From a virus, in the IMG/VR virus record IMGVR_UViG_3300044819_000068, positions 1 through 33,807 of that record: DNA of 33,807 bases; one strand, written 5' to 3'. This document shows positions 7,741 to 15,782 of the stretch, in pieces. Made by a program: the position numbers and the translations under genes. How positions within the stretch are numbered: the stretch's first letter is position 1; every line of letters starts with the position of its first letter. The notes under the pieces were generated by a model. The model saw only the letters and a program-made list of their open reading frames with translations, was not told the DNA's origin and made no database searches.

Positions 7741-9890
7741 TATACGGCGGCCTCAGCAGATGCGGCTTGTCGGTCTTTGGCGGTTTTAACTTTAAGCGCG
7801 TTGACGGCCGCAGCGGCTTGATAGTCATCGTTCGCTTTTTGGACCTTGAGATTAAGCTCCTGCGTTGCGGCGGCGTATTGCTGCATTTTCAGCGCTGTCT
7901 CGGCGTCGTGGAGGGTTTTCTCGTTGTTGAGCTTCGCCATCTTTGCTTGGGACTCAGCTTGGAACAAAGCGAGCTTGCCTTGGCTCATTTGCATGTTGGC
8001 TTGTTGCTCTGCTTGATCGGCTGGATTCGGCGCACCGGGTGGCGGAGCGGTGATTTGCTGAATAATCGGCGCAATGTCGATACCGAATTTGTAGCGCTGG
8101 CAAACAGCGACGAGAATACCCTTCGCTGCTTCTAAGCCGGACGGCCCGATTTGCGTCAACCCTTGCAACCCCGGCAAAAGCTGCCCCAACGCATTCATAA
8201 ACTCCGTCACATCGGCCGTGTCTTGCGCGGTGTCAAGATCAATCGTCGAGGAAGTCTGGATGTTGATGATAAAAGTCCGATTCGCGTCAGACTTAATCTT
8301 TCCGAGAATCATCTCCCAAGTCGGGGAATTCGCGGCGGTCATCACCGGGGGCGGAATCTGCGGACCAGTAGGAGCCGCAGCATTCGGTCCCGCCGGTGTA
8401 GGCGGCGCACCCGGAGCACTCCCCGGTGGCGGCATAAGGGTTTGCTGTTGACGGAACTGCGCTTGGATTTCGATGATTTGTTTTCTTGCCGCCTGTTGTT
8501 GCGCGTTGGTCGGAATACCCGGCATTTGTACGATTTCGGCCCATTCAGCCTCCGGGACTTTGTTCGAACCACAATCGATTGTCATGCGGAAAAGGTCCCG
8601 CGTGTAATCCGCCACTACGGTTTGCATCCGACGAAGGCGTACCGTACCCCATTTATTTTTAAGGTCCTGAGCCGTGGCCGTTTCCGATGGCTGAGAAGAG
8701 CCACGGATAATATCACTGATGCCAGTAAGTTCGTAAATGATTTGTTTGATCGATTCGCGGGCGACATAGAGTTCCTTTGCGACGGCGATTAGCATGTCGA
8801 GAGGGAGAAGCCAGATGTGTTTTTCGAAACCGCCGGATTGGGCGAGGAGCGCCGCCTCCGTCGCGGCGACGAGTTCGTTATCCATCTCATCCGTAGCGAG
8901 GATTTTCTTGAGGTCGTCACCCAGCATGCCGTTGTAGACACCACGGACGCGAATAGCGGACAGGACCTTTATCAGCCGCACCGAAACGCGGTTCAACTCT
9001 TCCGCTTGCTCGGAATAGTAATTATAAAGCGGAATCGGCAAATATTTCCCCGGCCGCAACGTCAGCAATAACGGTCCGGGCGTCGGGAAGAAGTTCTCAA
9101 GTCCCAACGGATCATCCGATTCTTGAAGGAGCTTATCCTGCCACTCGTCACAGAGGAAATACACCTTCCGGGTTTTCTTGTCCCAGAGTTCGTAGATGGT
9201 GGCGTTGTCTTTATCAGCTTCAGTTTCTCCGGTGGGGACATATTTCTCTTGTTCTTCCTTGTCAATTTTGAAAAGTTCGAACATTTGATCGCGCTTCATG
9301 AAGGATTTGAACGCGATCCACGGGACTTTCGACCAGCGGGTTGCTTTACCCCAGATTAGGGTGCGGAAATTTCCCGATTCATAGGTAATCGGGAAGGAAG
9401 AGGTCTCACTGTACCTGATTCGCACAAACCCCATACCGGGGACTAAGCTGGAGAGCACCGCGTCTTTCATCGCTCCGTCGAAAGAATCGCCCCCCGGAGT
9501 AGTCTCAGTTGCGCAGGTGAGAAACCGTTGAACAACGTCCGGTAGAGGAGCCAGATTTTGATCTTTGTACCGGGTCCGAACGTCAGGCTTTGGGACAGCC
9601 GAGTAAAGACTCGGAAGGAGAACTTCCGTGTTGGAGTAGAGGATGTTATACGGAACATTGCGCTCGTTGTCCTTGTTGTCGGCGGTGTAAATTTTCTCTG
9701 CGGTCGTGGCGTGTTTCCACCAGCCTTTTTCGAACTCATCTTCACGGGCTTTAATAGCCGCCAGTGAGGCAGCGTTGAACTTGAGCGCATCCGCAACGGC
9801 TTGATCCTCGGTAATCTCCACCGGATCGTGCGTGTCGGGGGTTGGGTCTTTCTTAGCCGACTTCTTTGGTTTCTTCTCGGAGTAAGCCAT
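7740..9890 (-). CDS. Portal protein, P22 gp1-like
   Basis: A 716-residue protein of the size of P22-type portals, which form the dodecameric ring through which DNA is packaged. Features are: an N-terminal acidic region with the helix 'ADALKFNAASLAAIKAREDEF'; a mid-region with 'NVPYNILYSNTEVLLPSLYSA', typical of this family; and a wing and stem region with 'SGISDIIRG..QPSETATAQDLK', a signature of P22-like portals (here ELTGISDIIRGSSQPSETATA). The C-terminal 110 residues are a long Gln/Ala/Lys-rich coiled coil, as in the barrel domain. It lies right after the large terminase, with a one-base gap. Confidence 0.92.
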   Translation of the reverse strand: MAYSEKKPKKSAKKDPTPDTHDPVEITEDQAVADALKFNAASLAAIKAREDEFEKGWWKHATTAEKIYTADNKDNERNVPYNILYSNTEVLLPSLYSAVPKPDVRTRYKDQNLAPLPDVVQRFLTCATETTPGGDSFDGAMKDAVLSSLVPGMGFVRIRYSETSSFPITYESGNFRTLIWGKATRWSKVPWIAFKSFMKRDQMFELFKIDKEEQEKYVPTGETEADKDNATIYELWDKKTRKVYFLCDEWQDKLLQESDDPLGLENFFPTPGPLLLTLRPGKYLPIPLYNYYSEQAEELNRVSVRLIKVLSAIRVRGVYNGMLGDDLKKILATDEMDNELVAATEAALLAQSGGFEKHIWLLPLDMLIAVAKELYVARESIKQIIYELTGISDIIRGSSQPSETATAQDLKNKWGTVRLRRMQTVVADYTRDLFRMTIDCGSNKVPEAEWAEIVQMPGIPTNAQQQAARKQIIEIQAQFRQQQTLMPPPGSAPGAPPTPAGPNAAAPTGPQIPPPVMTAANSPTWEMILGKIKSDANRTFIINIQTSSTIDLDTAQDTADVTEFMNALGQLLPGLQGLTQIGPSGLEAAKGILVAVCQRYKFGIDIAPIIQQITAPPPGAPNPADQAEQQANMQMSQGKLALFQAESQAKMAKLNNEKTLHDAETALKMQQYAAATQELNLKVQKANDDYQAAAAVNALKVKTAKDRQAASAEAAV

Positions 9891-9891
9891 T

Positions 9892-11367
9892 TTAATACCT
9901 ATTTTCCCTTGCTCTATTCTTCGCTGCTTGGCGTTTGATTAGCTCGTTAATCGTCGGGGCGCTTCTCGCGCCTTCGACGATTCCCATCGTCGGCACGTTC
10001 GGCGAGTTCCGCGTGATTGCCCGGCTCATACACGCATATCGAGTCTCGTCCGCCGCGTGATCCTCAGCGTCAGTGTCGAGGTCTTCGTTATTCCTATCAT
10101 CGTGCTGGAGGTAAGGAATAGTTCGAATTGTATTCTCACAAGAGGAATGGAAAAGGAGCAAAGTCGTTTCCTTTGAATCGCCGGCAGCGAAACGTTTGCG
10201 CATTTGTTCCCAACCGGGTTGGCGGGCGTTATCACCTTTGAACCATACACATTTCTCCACCAGCATCATCTCCGCGATGCTGGGGCCTCCATTATTTGCG
10301 AAGATTGACGGATCGGCGACTCCGTAGGAGGGTTTTTTGCCGGATTCAAGATCGCGCACAACAATTCCCTGTGCCACGAGGTTGGCAGACATCTTGAGTC
10401 CAACATTGGGCTTACCGGTCCAACCGTACCATTCTTGGTATTTGATAAGCGCGTCTCGGGCGAATCCGAAAGTCCCATCAGACACTGCATACCAACCCAC
10501 AGAAAATGGGCTAGCCGAGCCCCAATCCAAGGCGCGAAAACGAGTGATATAAGGAGGGATGTAAAGATCGCCGGTGATAACGTGTTTGCGTTCATCGAAT
10601 TCGGAGAAGAACGTCCCGTCAACTCCGCTCCAGTCGCCTTCTAGCCAAGCCTTAACAAGAGCTTCCGAGCCCGTTTGTCGTAGACGCATGACGTAAGAAG
10701 GATCGTTTGTGAGAAGTAGTTTGTTGTCCTTGAGTTTCGCGGGGATGAAGACGCGCTCGATAAACGCCTCAACAAAAACACCCGGCTCAATCTCGATTTG
10801 TTCCTCTTCGCGGATAACACGGTAGCCTTTCGGATCGGGGTCGATGTAGCGGGATTTTACCCAATGGTGGCCCGGACCGCCGGGGTTTCCGGTGAGGCGG
10901 ATTCCAACTGGAACGCCCGCAGTCGAGCGCAGCGTTCCCTTTAGTTTCATTATCGGCTCTGGAAACGGGAAGTTTGTGACTTCCTCAACATATAATCGCG
11001 TATAGTTGTGACCTTGGTATTCTTCTGCGTCAGAATCCCGTTCCAAGTAAGCAAAGCGCAGACGGGCGCCGTTGGGCATGATAAGTTCTTTTTTCTGTTC
11101 GTACCACCGGCCGCCGAGTTTGAGGCAGAGGTATTTCGCACGAGCGATAGCTTCGGAAAGTTGGGTGAGACGCCGCCGGACAAATAAACCGATCGCATTT
11201 TCACCGTATTGGGAGGCATGGTTAATCCAGTCACCGATTGATCCGTCTGTTTTTCCGCCGCCACGGGCGCCGCCGTAGAAGATTTCAAATACCGGGCAGG
11301 TGATTAGGTCGGTTTGTGGCCCGGGTTGAGGGGACCAGATTACCGTGGGGTCAGATACCGCCGGCAC
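9892..11367 (-). CDS. terL: Terminase large subunit
   Basis: Packaging ATPase/nuclease of up to 503 residues. In the longest version (from GTG at 11403) the Walker A motif GGARGGGKT is at about 44-52 and Walker B LYVEE at 137-141. Nuclease acidic residues are likely in ALDWG (D293), VADPS (D364) and the DAEDHAADETRY segment. Start choice: the GTG at 11403 has no ribosome site and overlaps the upstream lipoprotein gene by 53 bases. The GTG at 11367 has GAGGA about 9 bases upstream, overlaps by 17, and leaves the conserved start of the family (VIWSPQPGPQTDLITCPVFE). I prefer 11367 but cannot exclude 11403. Confidence 0.93.
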   Translation of the reverse strand: MPAVSDPTVIWSPQPGPQTDLITCPVFEIFYGGARGGGKTDGSIGDWINHASQYGENAIGLFVRRRLTQLSEAIARAKYLCLKLGGRWYEQKKELIMPNGARLRFAYLERDSDAEEYQGHNYTRLYVEEVTNFPFPEPIMKLKGTLRSTAGVPVGIRLTGNPGGPGHHWVKSRYIDPDPKGYRVIREEEQIEIEPGVFVEAFIERVFIPAKLKDNKLLLTNDPSYVMRLRQTGSEALVKAWLEGDWSGVDGTFFSEFDERKHVITGDLYIPPYITRFRALDWGSASPFSVGWYAVSDGTFGFARDALIKYQEWYGWTGKPNVGLKMSANLVAQGIVVRDLESGKKPSYGVADPSIFANNGGPSIAEMMLVEKCVWFKGDNARQPGWEQMRKRFAAGDSKETTLLLFHSSCENTIRTIPYLQHDDRNNEDLDTDAEDHAADETRYACMSRAITRNSPNVPTMGIVEGARSAPTINELIKRQAAKNRARENRY

Positions 11368-11557
11368 AGGGGTCGTCCTCGGGGAATTCAACTTGGATAA
11401 CACCGGCGTGAGGGACGTAGAGGATTACACCGGTGAAACGCCCATCATAGCAGATTGCTTTGGTTCGAACTTCTTCCTCGCCGAGAATGGGCACCGGCTT
11501 CTGCTCAGGGGCAGAAGCGCAGGCGCTTAATAGAAGGCAGAGGAGGAAATATTTCAC
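11351..11557 (-). CDS. Small lipoprotein B (paralogue of the upstream lipoprotein)
   Basis: A 68-residue protein starting with GTG inside the stop codon of the preceding gene (GTGA, four-base overlap). The AGGAG-free start implies translational coupling. The N-terminus (KYFLLCLLLSAC) is a short lipoprotein signal ending in the lipobox LSAC, with C13 the predicted lipidated residue. The mature part has two Cys (AICYDGR... and DDPCAGGI) in the same pattern as its neighbour (TCSLDGK... and DALCGSI). Candidate roles are an outer-membrane lysis lipoprotein (Rz1-like) or surface exclusion, but it lacks the Pro-rich character of Rz1, so the function is unknown. Confidence 0.7.
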   Translation of the reverse strand: MKYFLLCLLLSACASAPEQKPVPILGEEEVRTKAICYDGRFTGVILYVPHAGVIQVEFPEDDPCAGGI

Positions 11558-11808
11558 TTCGGGGCTGAAGCGGAGATAGCCGGCGCCGCAACGGTGAGGG
11601 CTTGGGTTTTGGTAATACTCCCGCACAGCGCGTCTGCATCGGGGACTTCTTCGGTGAAGGCGATTGGGCCGTAGGTGACGACATACGCCGCTTTCCCGTC
11701 GAGCGAGCAGGTAATCCGGTGGTCGAGGGCCGGGTTTTTCATGTTCGCGCAACCGCTGACGGCGGTACAGCCGCTGAGGAGGAGATAAAGAAGAAAGGAT
11801 TTGTTCAT
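11554..11808 (-). CDS. Small lipoprotein A
   Basis: An 84-residue protein starting at ATG 11808, three bases after the stop of the preceding gene. The N-terminus MNKSFLLYLLLSGC carries one lipobox (LSGC, C14) and a second a few residues on (VSGC, C20), so the processing site is ambiguous. The C-terminal half contains a paired-Cys motif shared with the next gene, followed by an Ala/Thr-rich tail. It is encoded between the small terminase-proximal genes and terL, an unusual place for lysis genes. An upstream in-frame extension to 12000 has no ribosome site and lies out of frame over the neighbouring gene, so I reject it. Confidence 0.7.
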   Translation of the reverse strand: MNKSFLLYLLLSGCTAVSGCANMKNPALDHRITCSLDGKAAYVVTYGPIAFTEEVPDADALCGSITKTQALTVAAPAISASAPK

Positions 11809-11809
11809 G

Positions 11810-12100
11810 TTATTGCCCCGATGCTCCGTAATAGGTAACGTTGATAATGCCCGCAGCGACTTGGCCGATGGCTTGGAAGGTGGAGGGGTTGGCGATGGCG
11901 AATTCGACGCCAACGGCTTCGGGATAACCGACGGTGGTGGTTGGGGCAACGCCATCGTCGCGCCAGCGGAGAGCTTGAGCTTCCGCGACTGCGATAACAC
12001 AAGCCGTACCGAGCGGAACGGTCAGCACTTGCGCCGTGGTAATCGTGATCTGCTGATAACCCAGCGGCCGGAGGTACCCAGCGTGAATATCGACGTTCAT
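11810..12100 (-). CDS. Small beta-rich conserved phage protein
   Basis: A 96-residue protein of mostly short strands (QQITITTAQVLTVPLGTACVIAVAEAQALRWRDDG) and a hydrophobic C-terminus (GIINVTYYGASGQ). It has no Cys pair, no TM and no signal. Its start overlaps the previous stop (ATGA). This pattern of repeated strand, 'V.LG.A..A.V.AE...RWRDDG..PT...G', occurs in small virion-associated proteins of many tailed phages, so a minor structural role is a reasonable guess. I do not know a function. Confidence 0.72.
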   Translation of the reverse strand: MNVDIHAGYLRPLGYQQITITTAQVLTVPLGTACVIAVAEAQALRWRDDGVAPTTTVGYPEAVGVEFAIANPSTFQAIGQVAAGIINVTYYGASGQ

Positions 12101-12435
12101 TGATTGTCCTGAGTTGGAGCGGAGGCGGCGGGAGCGGGTTTATTAGCCGCGTCCTCAGCATCCATTTGTTGGAGTTTGGCGAGGAGGGCTTGCCGCTGGG
12201 CGGCTCGTTCCTGCGGGGTGAAGGCTTTGGTGAAGGTTATGCCGTTAGCAGACTGAGAAGTCGGGTCTGGCGTAGCGGGGAAAGCGCCGGGAGTCAACGG
12301 ACCACCTGAGCCAGCTTGTTGCTCCCGCTGGGCATTAACGAGTTTAGGGTTTGTCGCGCCGGCCCGGTAGGCATTCTGCGCGATGGTCAGATAAGTCTTC
12401 GGGTCATCGACCGGGGAAAGTTGAGGGGTCGGCAT
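12097..12435 (-). CDS. Hypothetical late protein, Pro/Gln/Ala-rich
   Basis: A 112-residue, hydrophilic protein. The N-terminus has a short helix (DDPKTYLTIAQNAYRAGATNP), the middle is low-complexity, and residues 70-95 form a helix (AFTPQERAAQRQALLAKLQQMDAED). There is an ATGA overlap with the next gene and a one-base overlap with the previous stop. It lies in the packaging segment between the small and large terminase. Function is not recognised. Confidence 0.65.
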   Translation of the reverse strand: MPTPQLSPVDDPKTYLTIAQNAYRAGATNPKLVNAQREQQAGSGGPLTPGAFPATPDPTSQSANGITFTKAFTPQERAAQRQALLAKLQQMDAEDAANKPAPAASAPTQDNQ

Positions 12436-12728
12436 TATCGGATTTGAGCTTGTTGGAACGCGCCGGAAAGGGTTTTCTGGAGAAGCTGCCGGGCGATTTG
12501 GGAACGAATATCGTTCGGATTTGAGGTTGATTGCATGGGGTTGGTAAAACCCATCCGCGCAGGTTGGGGATTCCCAGGTTGAGCGACACTCTTGCCGCTC
12601 GGCGGGGCCGTTAGGCTGGCGGGGTTGCCATTATCCATCGCCGCGCCTGCGGAATTCGGAATTCCCGACATTGCCGGCCCGACCTGTGGTGTAGCCGGCG
12701 CATTACCTGACCCGAAAGAAGTACCCAT
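12435..12728 (-). CDS. Hypothetical late protein, Pro/Asn/Ser-rich
   Basis: A 97-residue protein with a long disordered N-terminal two thirds (Gly, Ala, Pro, Asn, Ser) and one amphipathic C-terminal helix (NDIRSQIARQLLQKTLSGAFQQAQ). It is joined to the neighbouring gene by stop/start overlap. Both it and the next protein look like small partners within the packaging cluster, but no family is recognised. Confidence 0.62.
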   Translation of the reverse strand: MGTSFGSGNAPATPQVGPAMSGIPNSAGAAMDNGNPASLTAPPSGKSVAQPGNPQPARMGFTNPMQSTSNPNDIRSQIARQLLQKTLSGAFQQAQIR

Positions 12729-12730
12729 AG

Positions 12731-13213
12731 TTAATTCTGCTCCACAAGAGGCAGGGAAACCCTGCTAGAAACTGAAACATTCTCAATCCACTCCTGAGAA
12801 TTTTTTGCCGGGGGCGGGGAGTGGACGACGTAGAGGTTATTCTGGACTACCGGCCCCGGTGCGCGGGTGTTTTTGTCGCCAACGCCGAGTTTTGCCATTT
12901 GGATGAGGTCGGAGTCTTTAATCGCCGCCGGGCCATCGAGTTTATCGATGATGCGGTCGAGTGCGCGCTTGGCGATTCCGTCCAACCGTTCATTAATCGA
13001 CGCAACGAGCTTCGGATCGGTCAGCTCGGCTTTTCTCTGCTTGAGCGAATTCTGAAAAGCATCCGAATTGACGCAGATGCTCATCCACGTCGCGGAAAAA
13101 CCGAACAGTTTCGCCAACTCATTCTGCGAAATTGCCGGATCACGGATAATCTCATCGATTATCGCATCGTGCCAGTAGTGGGTGCGCTGGATTTGAACTG
13201 CGGAGCCGGTCAT
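12731..13213 (-). CDS. Probable terminase small subunit
   Basis: A 160-residue protein whose N-terminal 60 residues form a helix-turn-helix (AIIDEIIRDPAISQNELAKLFGFSATWMSICVNS). This is followed by an alpha-helical region (about 65-110, DPKLVASINERLDGIAKRALDRIIDKLDG) and a disordered tail. An N-terminal HTH plus helical oligomerisation region, located a little upstream of terL, is the usual form of small terminases, which recognise the packaging site. The assignment is by architecture and position, not by a catalytic motif. A transcription regulator would be the alternative. Confidence 0.65.
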   Translation of the reverse strand: MTGSAVQIQRTHYWHDAIIDEIIRDPAISQNELAKLFGFSATWMSICVNSDAFQNSLKQRKAELTDPKLVASINERLDGIAKRALDRIIDKLDGPAAIKDSDLIQMAKLGVGDKNTRAPGPVVQNNLYVVHSPPPAKNSQEWIENVSVSSRVSLPLVEQN

Positions 13214-13214
13214 T

Positions 13215-13445
13215 TTACTTCCTCAGCACCGCTTCCGCCTTGGCTTTAATCGCCGCCGGATCGGCCGCATACTTCGAATCCATAATCGCCGCTCTCGCGT
13301 GCGCTTTATTCTCGATCGGAAAGCTCCGATCCGGCCCAGCAAACTTCTTCGTCGGGATTTTCTTCCTCGCCGCCGCCGAGAGTCGGTGCTCCGGCTTATT
13401 CGCCACCTGCTCGGCCGTTTTATCGACAAAATCCAACTTATCCAC
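13215..13445 (-). CDS. Small basic protein with FAGPDRSFPI motif (DUF6582-like)
   Basis: A 76-residue basic protein containing the widespread phage motif KKFAGPDRSFPIENKAHARAAI (about residues 33-54), followed by an Ala-rich helix. This short motif recurs in phage virion and protease-associated proteins, and I believe it corresponds to DUF6582. It is the first gene of the visible minus-strand late block, immediately next to the divergent control region. Its function is unknown. Confidence 0.7.
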   Translation of the reverse strand: MDKLDFVDKTAEQVANKPEHRLSAAARKKIPTKKFAGPDRSFPIENKAHARAAIMDSKYAADPAAIKAKAEAVLRK

Positions 13446-13574
13446 GCGCCACCCCTGAGAAATCCAGACCCCCGCACAATATCACCCCTTTCGGAGATTG
13501 TCAAGTTTTCGATTGAAGGGCAAATTTTGGGTGTCTGGTAGGCGACGCTTAACCCCCACTGCCTCGAACCCGAT

Positions 13575-13590
13575 CCGGGGGTAACCCCGG
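13575..13590 (+). other. GC-rich hairpin near the late-operon end of the control region
   Basis: A perfect 6-bp stem (CCGGGG / CCCCGG) with a 4-base GTAA loop. It has no U-tract on either strand, so it is not a standard terminator. It could be an RNA structure in the leader of the late transcript. Confidence 0.45.
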
Positions 13591-13897
13591 GGGGATAATC
13601 GGGGAGGATACTCCTAAGATAATCCCCGTTTCCCCAGTTTTTTCCCGTAGCTGCGCGAGATTCAACAAAGAGCGGGCGCAGTATTGAGAATCTGTGCTAG
13701 GGAATTGGAGGGATACTAGCTGATAGGTAGGCTCAATCGCTGCGGGCGCTGGCGATAGGTATGGTCGAGACCCCTCCGAGGCAGTATCGAACCGAGTATC
13801 GGCCCAATGCCCCGCGCCGGGCCGCAATGGGGCCTAGAATCGATTCATTTTCCCTTGGAGTATCTGTATAGCCTGAGGTATCGATAGGCGCCGTTTT

Positions 13898-13924
13898 CCA
13901 TATAATCCATATCCGCCATATCCG
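13898..13924 (+). repeat. Three tandem 9-bp repeats, left iteron cluster
   Basis: Units CCATATAAT, CCATATCCG, CCATATCCG, immediately adjacent. Positions 13907-13922 form a perfect 16-bp inverted copy with 14046-14061. The first unit contains a TATAAT hexamer. Units spaced 9 bp apart are close to one helical turn, as expected for a row of protein sites. Confidence 0.85.
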
Positions 13925-13979
13925 ATGAGTTTGACATTTTCGTCACCCCTTCTAAACCGTGATAGTTTTCTTGTATTGA

Positions 13980-13990
13980 TTTTTTTTTTT
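13980..13990 (+). other. T11 homopolymer tract at the dyad centre
   Basis: Eleven T residues with AT-rich flanks. The midpoint of the two repeat clusters and of the inner TGATAG (13960-13965) / CTATCA (14003-14008) pair is 13984, inside this run. It is a candidate for easily melted or curved DNA. Confidence 0.7.
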
Positions 13991-14036
13991 AATAGAAACA
14001 ACCTATCAGCTGTGGCGAAAAGACCACACTACCTCA

Positions 14037-14063
14037 GATATGGAAGATATGGCGGATATGGGA
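14037..14063 (-). repeat. Three tandem 9-bp repeats, right (inverted) iteron cluster
   Basis: Units GATATGGAA, GATATGGCG, GATATGGGA on the plus strand, the inverse orientation of the left cluster. The 16-bp core at 14046-14061 is a perfect inverted repeat of 13907-13922. Confidence 0.85.
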
Positions 14064-14087
14064 ACGTGAGCGGGTACTAACTTCGTA

Positions 14088-14217
14088 TTATCCCCAAAAA
14101 CTGCACCAACATGGGGAAAACAGGCAAAATCAATCGGTTTGGTTATGATTTGAGGCTGTGTATAATAGGTAAAATGTGGACAAAGCTGGGGATAAGCCTG
14201 TGGAAAGTTATCCACAG
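14088..14217 (+). other. Cluster of DnaA-box-like 9-mers (candidate origin)
   Basis: A perfect consensus box TTATCCACA lies at 14208-14216. One-mismatch relatives are at 14088-14096 (TTATCCCCA), 14187-14195 (same sequence on the minus strand) and 14175-14183 (TTGTCCACA on the minus strand). The perfect box also forms one arm of a 7-bp inverted repeat CTGTGGA/TCCACAG at 14198-14217. Confidence 0.65.
14139..14166 (+). promoter_or_regulatory. Possible early promoter towards the plus-strand genes
   Basis: A perfect -10 hexamer TATAAT at 14161-14166 is preceded at 16 bp by a weak -35 (TTGGTT). It lies inside the DnaA-box cluster and upstream of the first early gene. The -35 match is poor (3 of 6), so activation or a different polymerase is possible. 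Confidence 0.4.
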
Positions 14218-14497
14218 AATCGCGGGATAACTTTTTTTGAGGGGAGGGTAGCTAGAACGGGAAAAATCGCCAGAATCGCGTTTAAATCGGTCGGTTGTTA
14301 CAGGTTAAAAACCGGCTGGCATGGCAATTGTTGTCGGTTTGAAAGTGACAGAAATTGTCAATGTGACGGTTTTGGTCAGGCGAGGGAAAACTGATGCGGG
14401 GCGACGACGCGGCCGGCGAGCGGGCGCAGATATTGCATGCTCACACACGAGCGCATCGGCCCGGCGCGATCAACGGGCCCCATTAGGAGCGGGAAGA

Positions 14498-15781
14498 ATG
14501 GAATCAGCAACGGAACAGATGTACCTCGAAGGGGTTAACATCATTAAGCTTCAATCAGCGGCAAGGATGGCGGGCCTTCGCTGGAAAAGCGGCGATCCTG
14601 CTTTCAATAAGAGTGGGATCATCGAAAAGCTCATGCAGCATCCCAGCATCCGGCGCGCGTGTATCGCCACGCTGCAACGGATGGGAGAAAACGCGCCGAG
14701 CACGCCGATTGACTTCACGCAAGACCTAACCGACGACGACGCATCGACCCCGGCGCAAGACACGCCGAAAGCTATTCCGCAAGCTCAGACCCCAGCGAGC
14801 GCAATGAGCGCTGCCGCGAGCCCAGCGGTTGATCTTTCCCCGATCCTCGAAAACCTCCGCGCATTGGATCGGCGCCTACGGACGAACGAGGCGATTGACC
14901 AAGCGCAGGAAGGTCAGCGCAAGACCCTAGAGGAAAACATCGACGTACTTTCCCGCGCGGTCGAGTCGTTGCAAGAGCAGAAGCCCATTCAGTTTAACTT
15001 CCCCTCTCGCCAACCCGTAACGATCAAGCCCGGCAACCATCACGCGCTTTTCCCGAAGATGATTAAGTACCTCGAAACGAATCGGCGCCTCATTCTCAGC
15101 GGCCCGGCCGGCACGGGGAAAAGCATGGCGTGCGCAAACGCGGCGGAGACGATGGGAGTTTCGTTCCATCTGTTGACGCCCGTTACAGCGTCGCATGAAT
15201 TGATCGGCCATCGTGACGCGCAAGGGGTTTTCCACGAGACTCCGCTCACGCTGGCTTACAAGCATGGCGGTTTGTGCCTGTTAGACGAAGCGGACGCATC
15301 CCTCGCCGACGCAATGCTTTGCGCGAATCCGATCCTCGACGGCAACGGATTTGCCATGCTCGGCGACGGCAAGATGCATAAGCAACACCCGGATTTTCTC
15401 GCGGTGCTCAACATGAACACCGACGGGAATGGCGCAACAATGCAATACGCCGGCCGGACACGCCTAGACGGGTCAACACTGGCCCGGTTCGGTTGCCGCA
15501 TCCTTTGGACGGTTGACCCGAGAATCGAAGCCGCAATGGCACGCGGGCAAGATTCATGGCTCCGTGTCGTTCACGCGGTTAGAGCGCTGATGACGCAACG
15601 CGAAATTGTGGACGTGAACGCTACCCCGCGCCACGTCAAAACCGGCGCGATGCTCTTGCAAGCAAACTGCGCAACGCGGAAGGAAATTCTTGAAGATTGC
15701 CTGATGAATGGAGCAGTCTCCGAAATGTGGCAGGATGTGCTTTCCCTCCCGCCCGTCCGTTCGTTTTTGCAAGGGGCTTAA
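14498..15781 (+). CDS. AAA+ ATPase, MoxR/CobS-like
   Basis: A 427-residue protein starting at the ATG with AGGAG nine bases upstream; longer frames to 14321 have no ribosome site. The N-terminus (residues 1-65) is a helical region, followed by a disordered linker, a coiled coil (about 115-165), and an AAA+ domain with Walker A GPAGTGKS (202-209), Walker B LLDEAD (261-266), sensor-1 Asn in VLNMNTDG (N305) and a probable arginine finger around LARFG (R330). The 'ILSGPAGTGKS..ELIGHRD..G.F..TPL..A' pattern is typical of MoxR/CobS ATPases, which remodel partners through a VWA protein. The next gene is a likely partner. Confidence 0.85.
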   Translation: MESATEQMYLEGVNIIKLQSAARMAGLRWKSGDPAFNKSGIIEKLMQHPSIRRACIATLQRMGENAPSTPIDFTQDLTDDDASTPAQDTPKAIPQAQTPASAMSAAASPAVDLSPILENLRALDRRLRTNEAIDQAQEGQRKTLEENIDVLSRAVESLQEQKPIQFNFPSRQPVTIKPGNHHALFPKMIKYLETNRRLILSGPAGTGKSMACANAAETMGVSFHLLTPVTASHELIGHRDAQGVFHETPLTLAYKHGGLCLLDEADASLADAMLCANPILDGNGFAMLGDGKMHKQHPDFLAVLNMNTDGNGATMQYAGRTRLDGSTLARFGCRILWTVDPRIEAAMARGQDSWLRVVHAVRALMTQREIVDVNATPRHVKTGAMLLQANCATRKEILEDCLMNGAVSEMWQDVLSLPPVRSFLQGA

Positions 15782-15782
15782 C

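Larger units (their letters stand above)
13446..14497. promoter_or_regulatory. Divergent non-coding control region, candidate replication origin
   Basis: About 1,050 bp without a convincing gene on either strand, separating the minus-strand late block from the plus-strand early block. It holds a GC-rich hairpin, two inverted clusters of 9-bp repeats, a T11 tract, a cluster of DnaA-box-like 9-mers, and short inverted repeats such as TGACA/TGTCA (14346-14360) and the palindrome GAATCGATTC (13837-13846). Short open frames here (13549-13827 minus, 14006-14215 minus, 14176-14394 plus) lack ribosome sites and do not look like proteins. The arrangement suggests both divergent transcription control and replication initiation. 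Confidence 0.7.

Noticed and set aside
13931-13966. Promoter from TTGACA at 13931
   Set aside because: Good -35, but no hexamer resembling TATAAT at 15-19 bp.
14006-14215. 69-residue minus-strand ORF across the iterons
   Set aside because: Composed of repeat-derived codons and His/Pro-rich, no ribosome site.
14176-14394. 72-residue plus-strand ORF in the control region
   Set aside because: GTG start inside DnaA-box repeats, no Shine-Dalgarno, low-quality composition; better explained as regulatory DNA.
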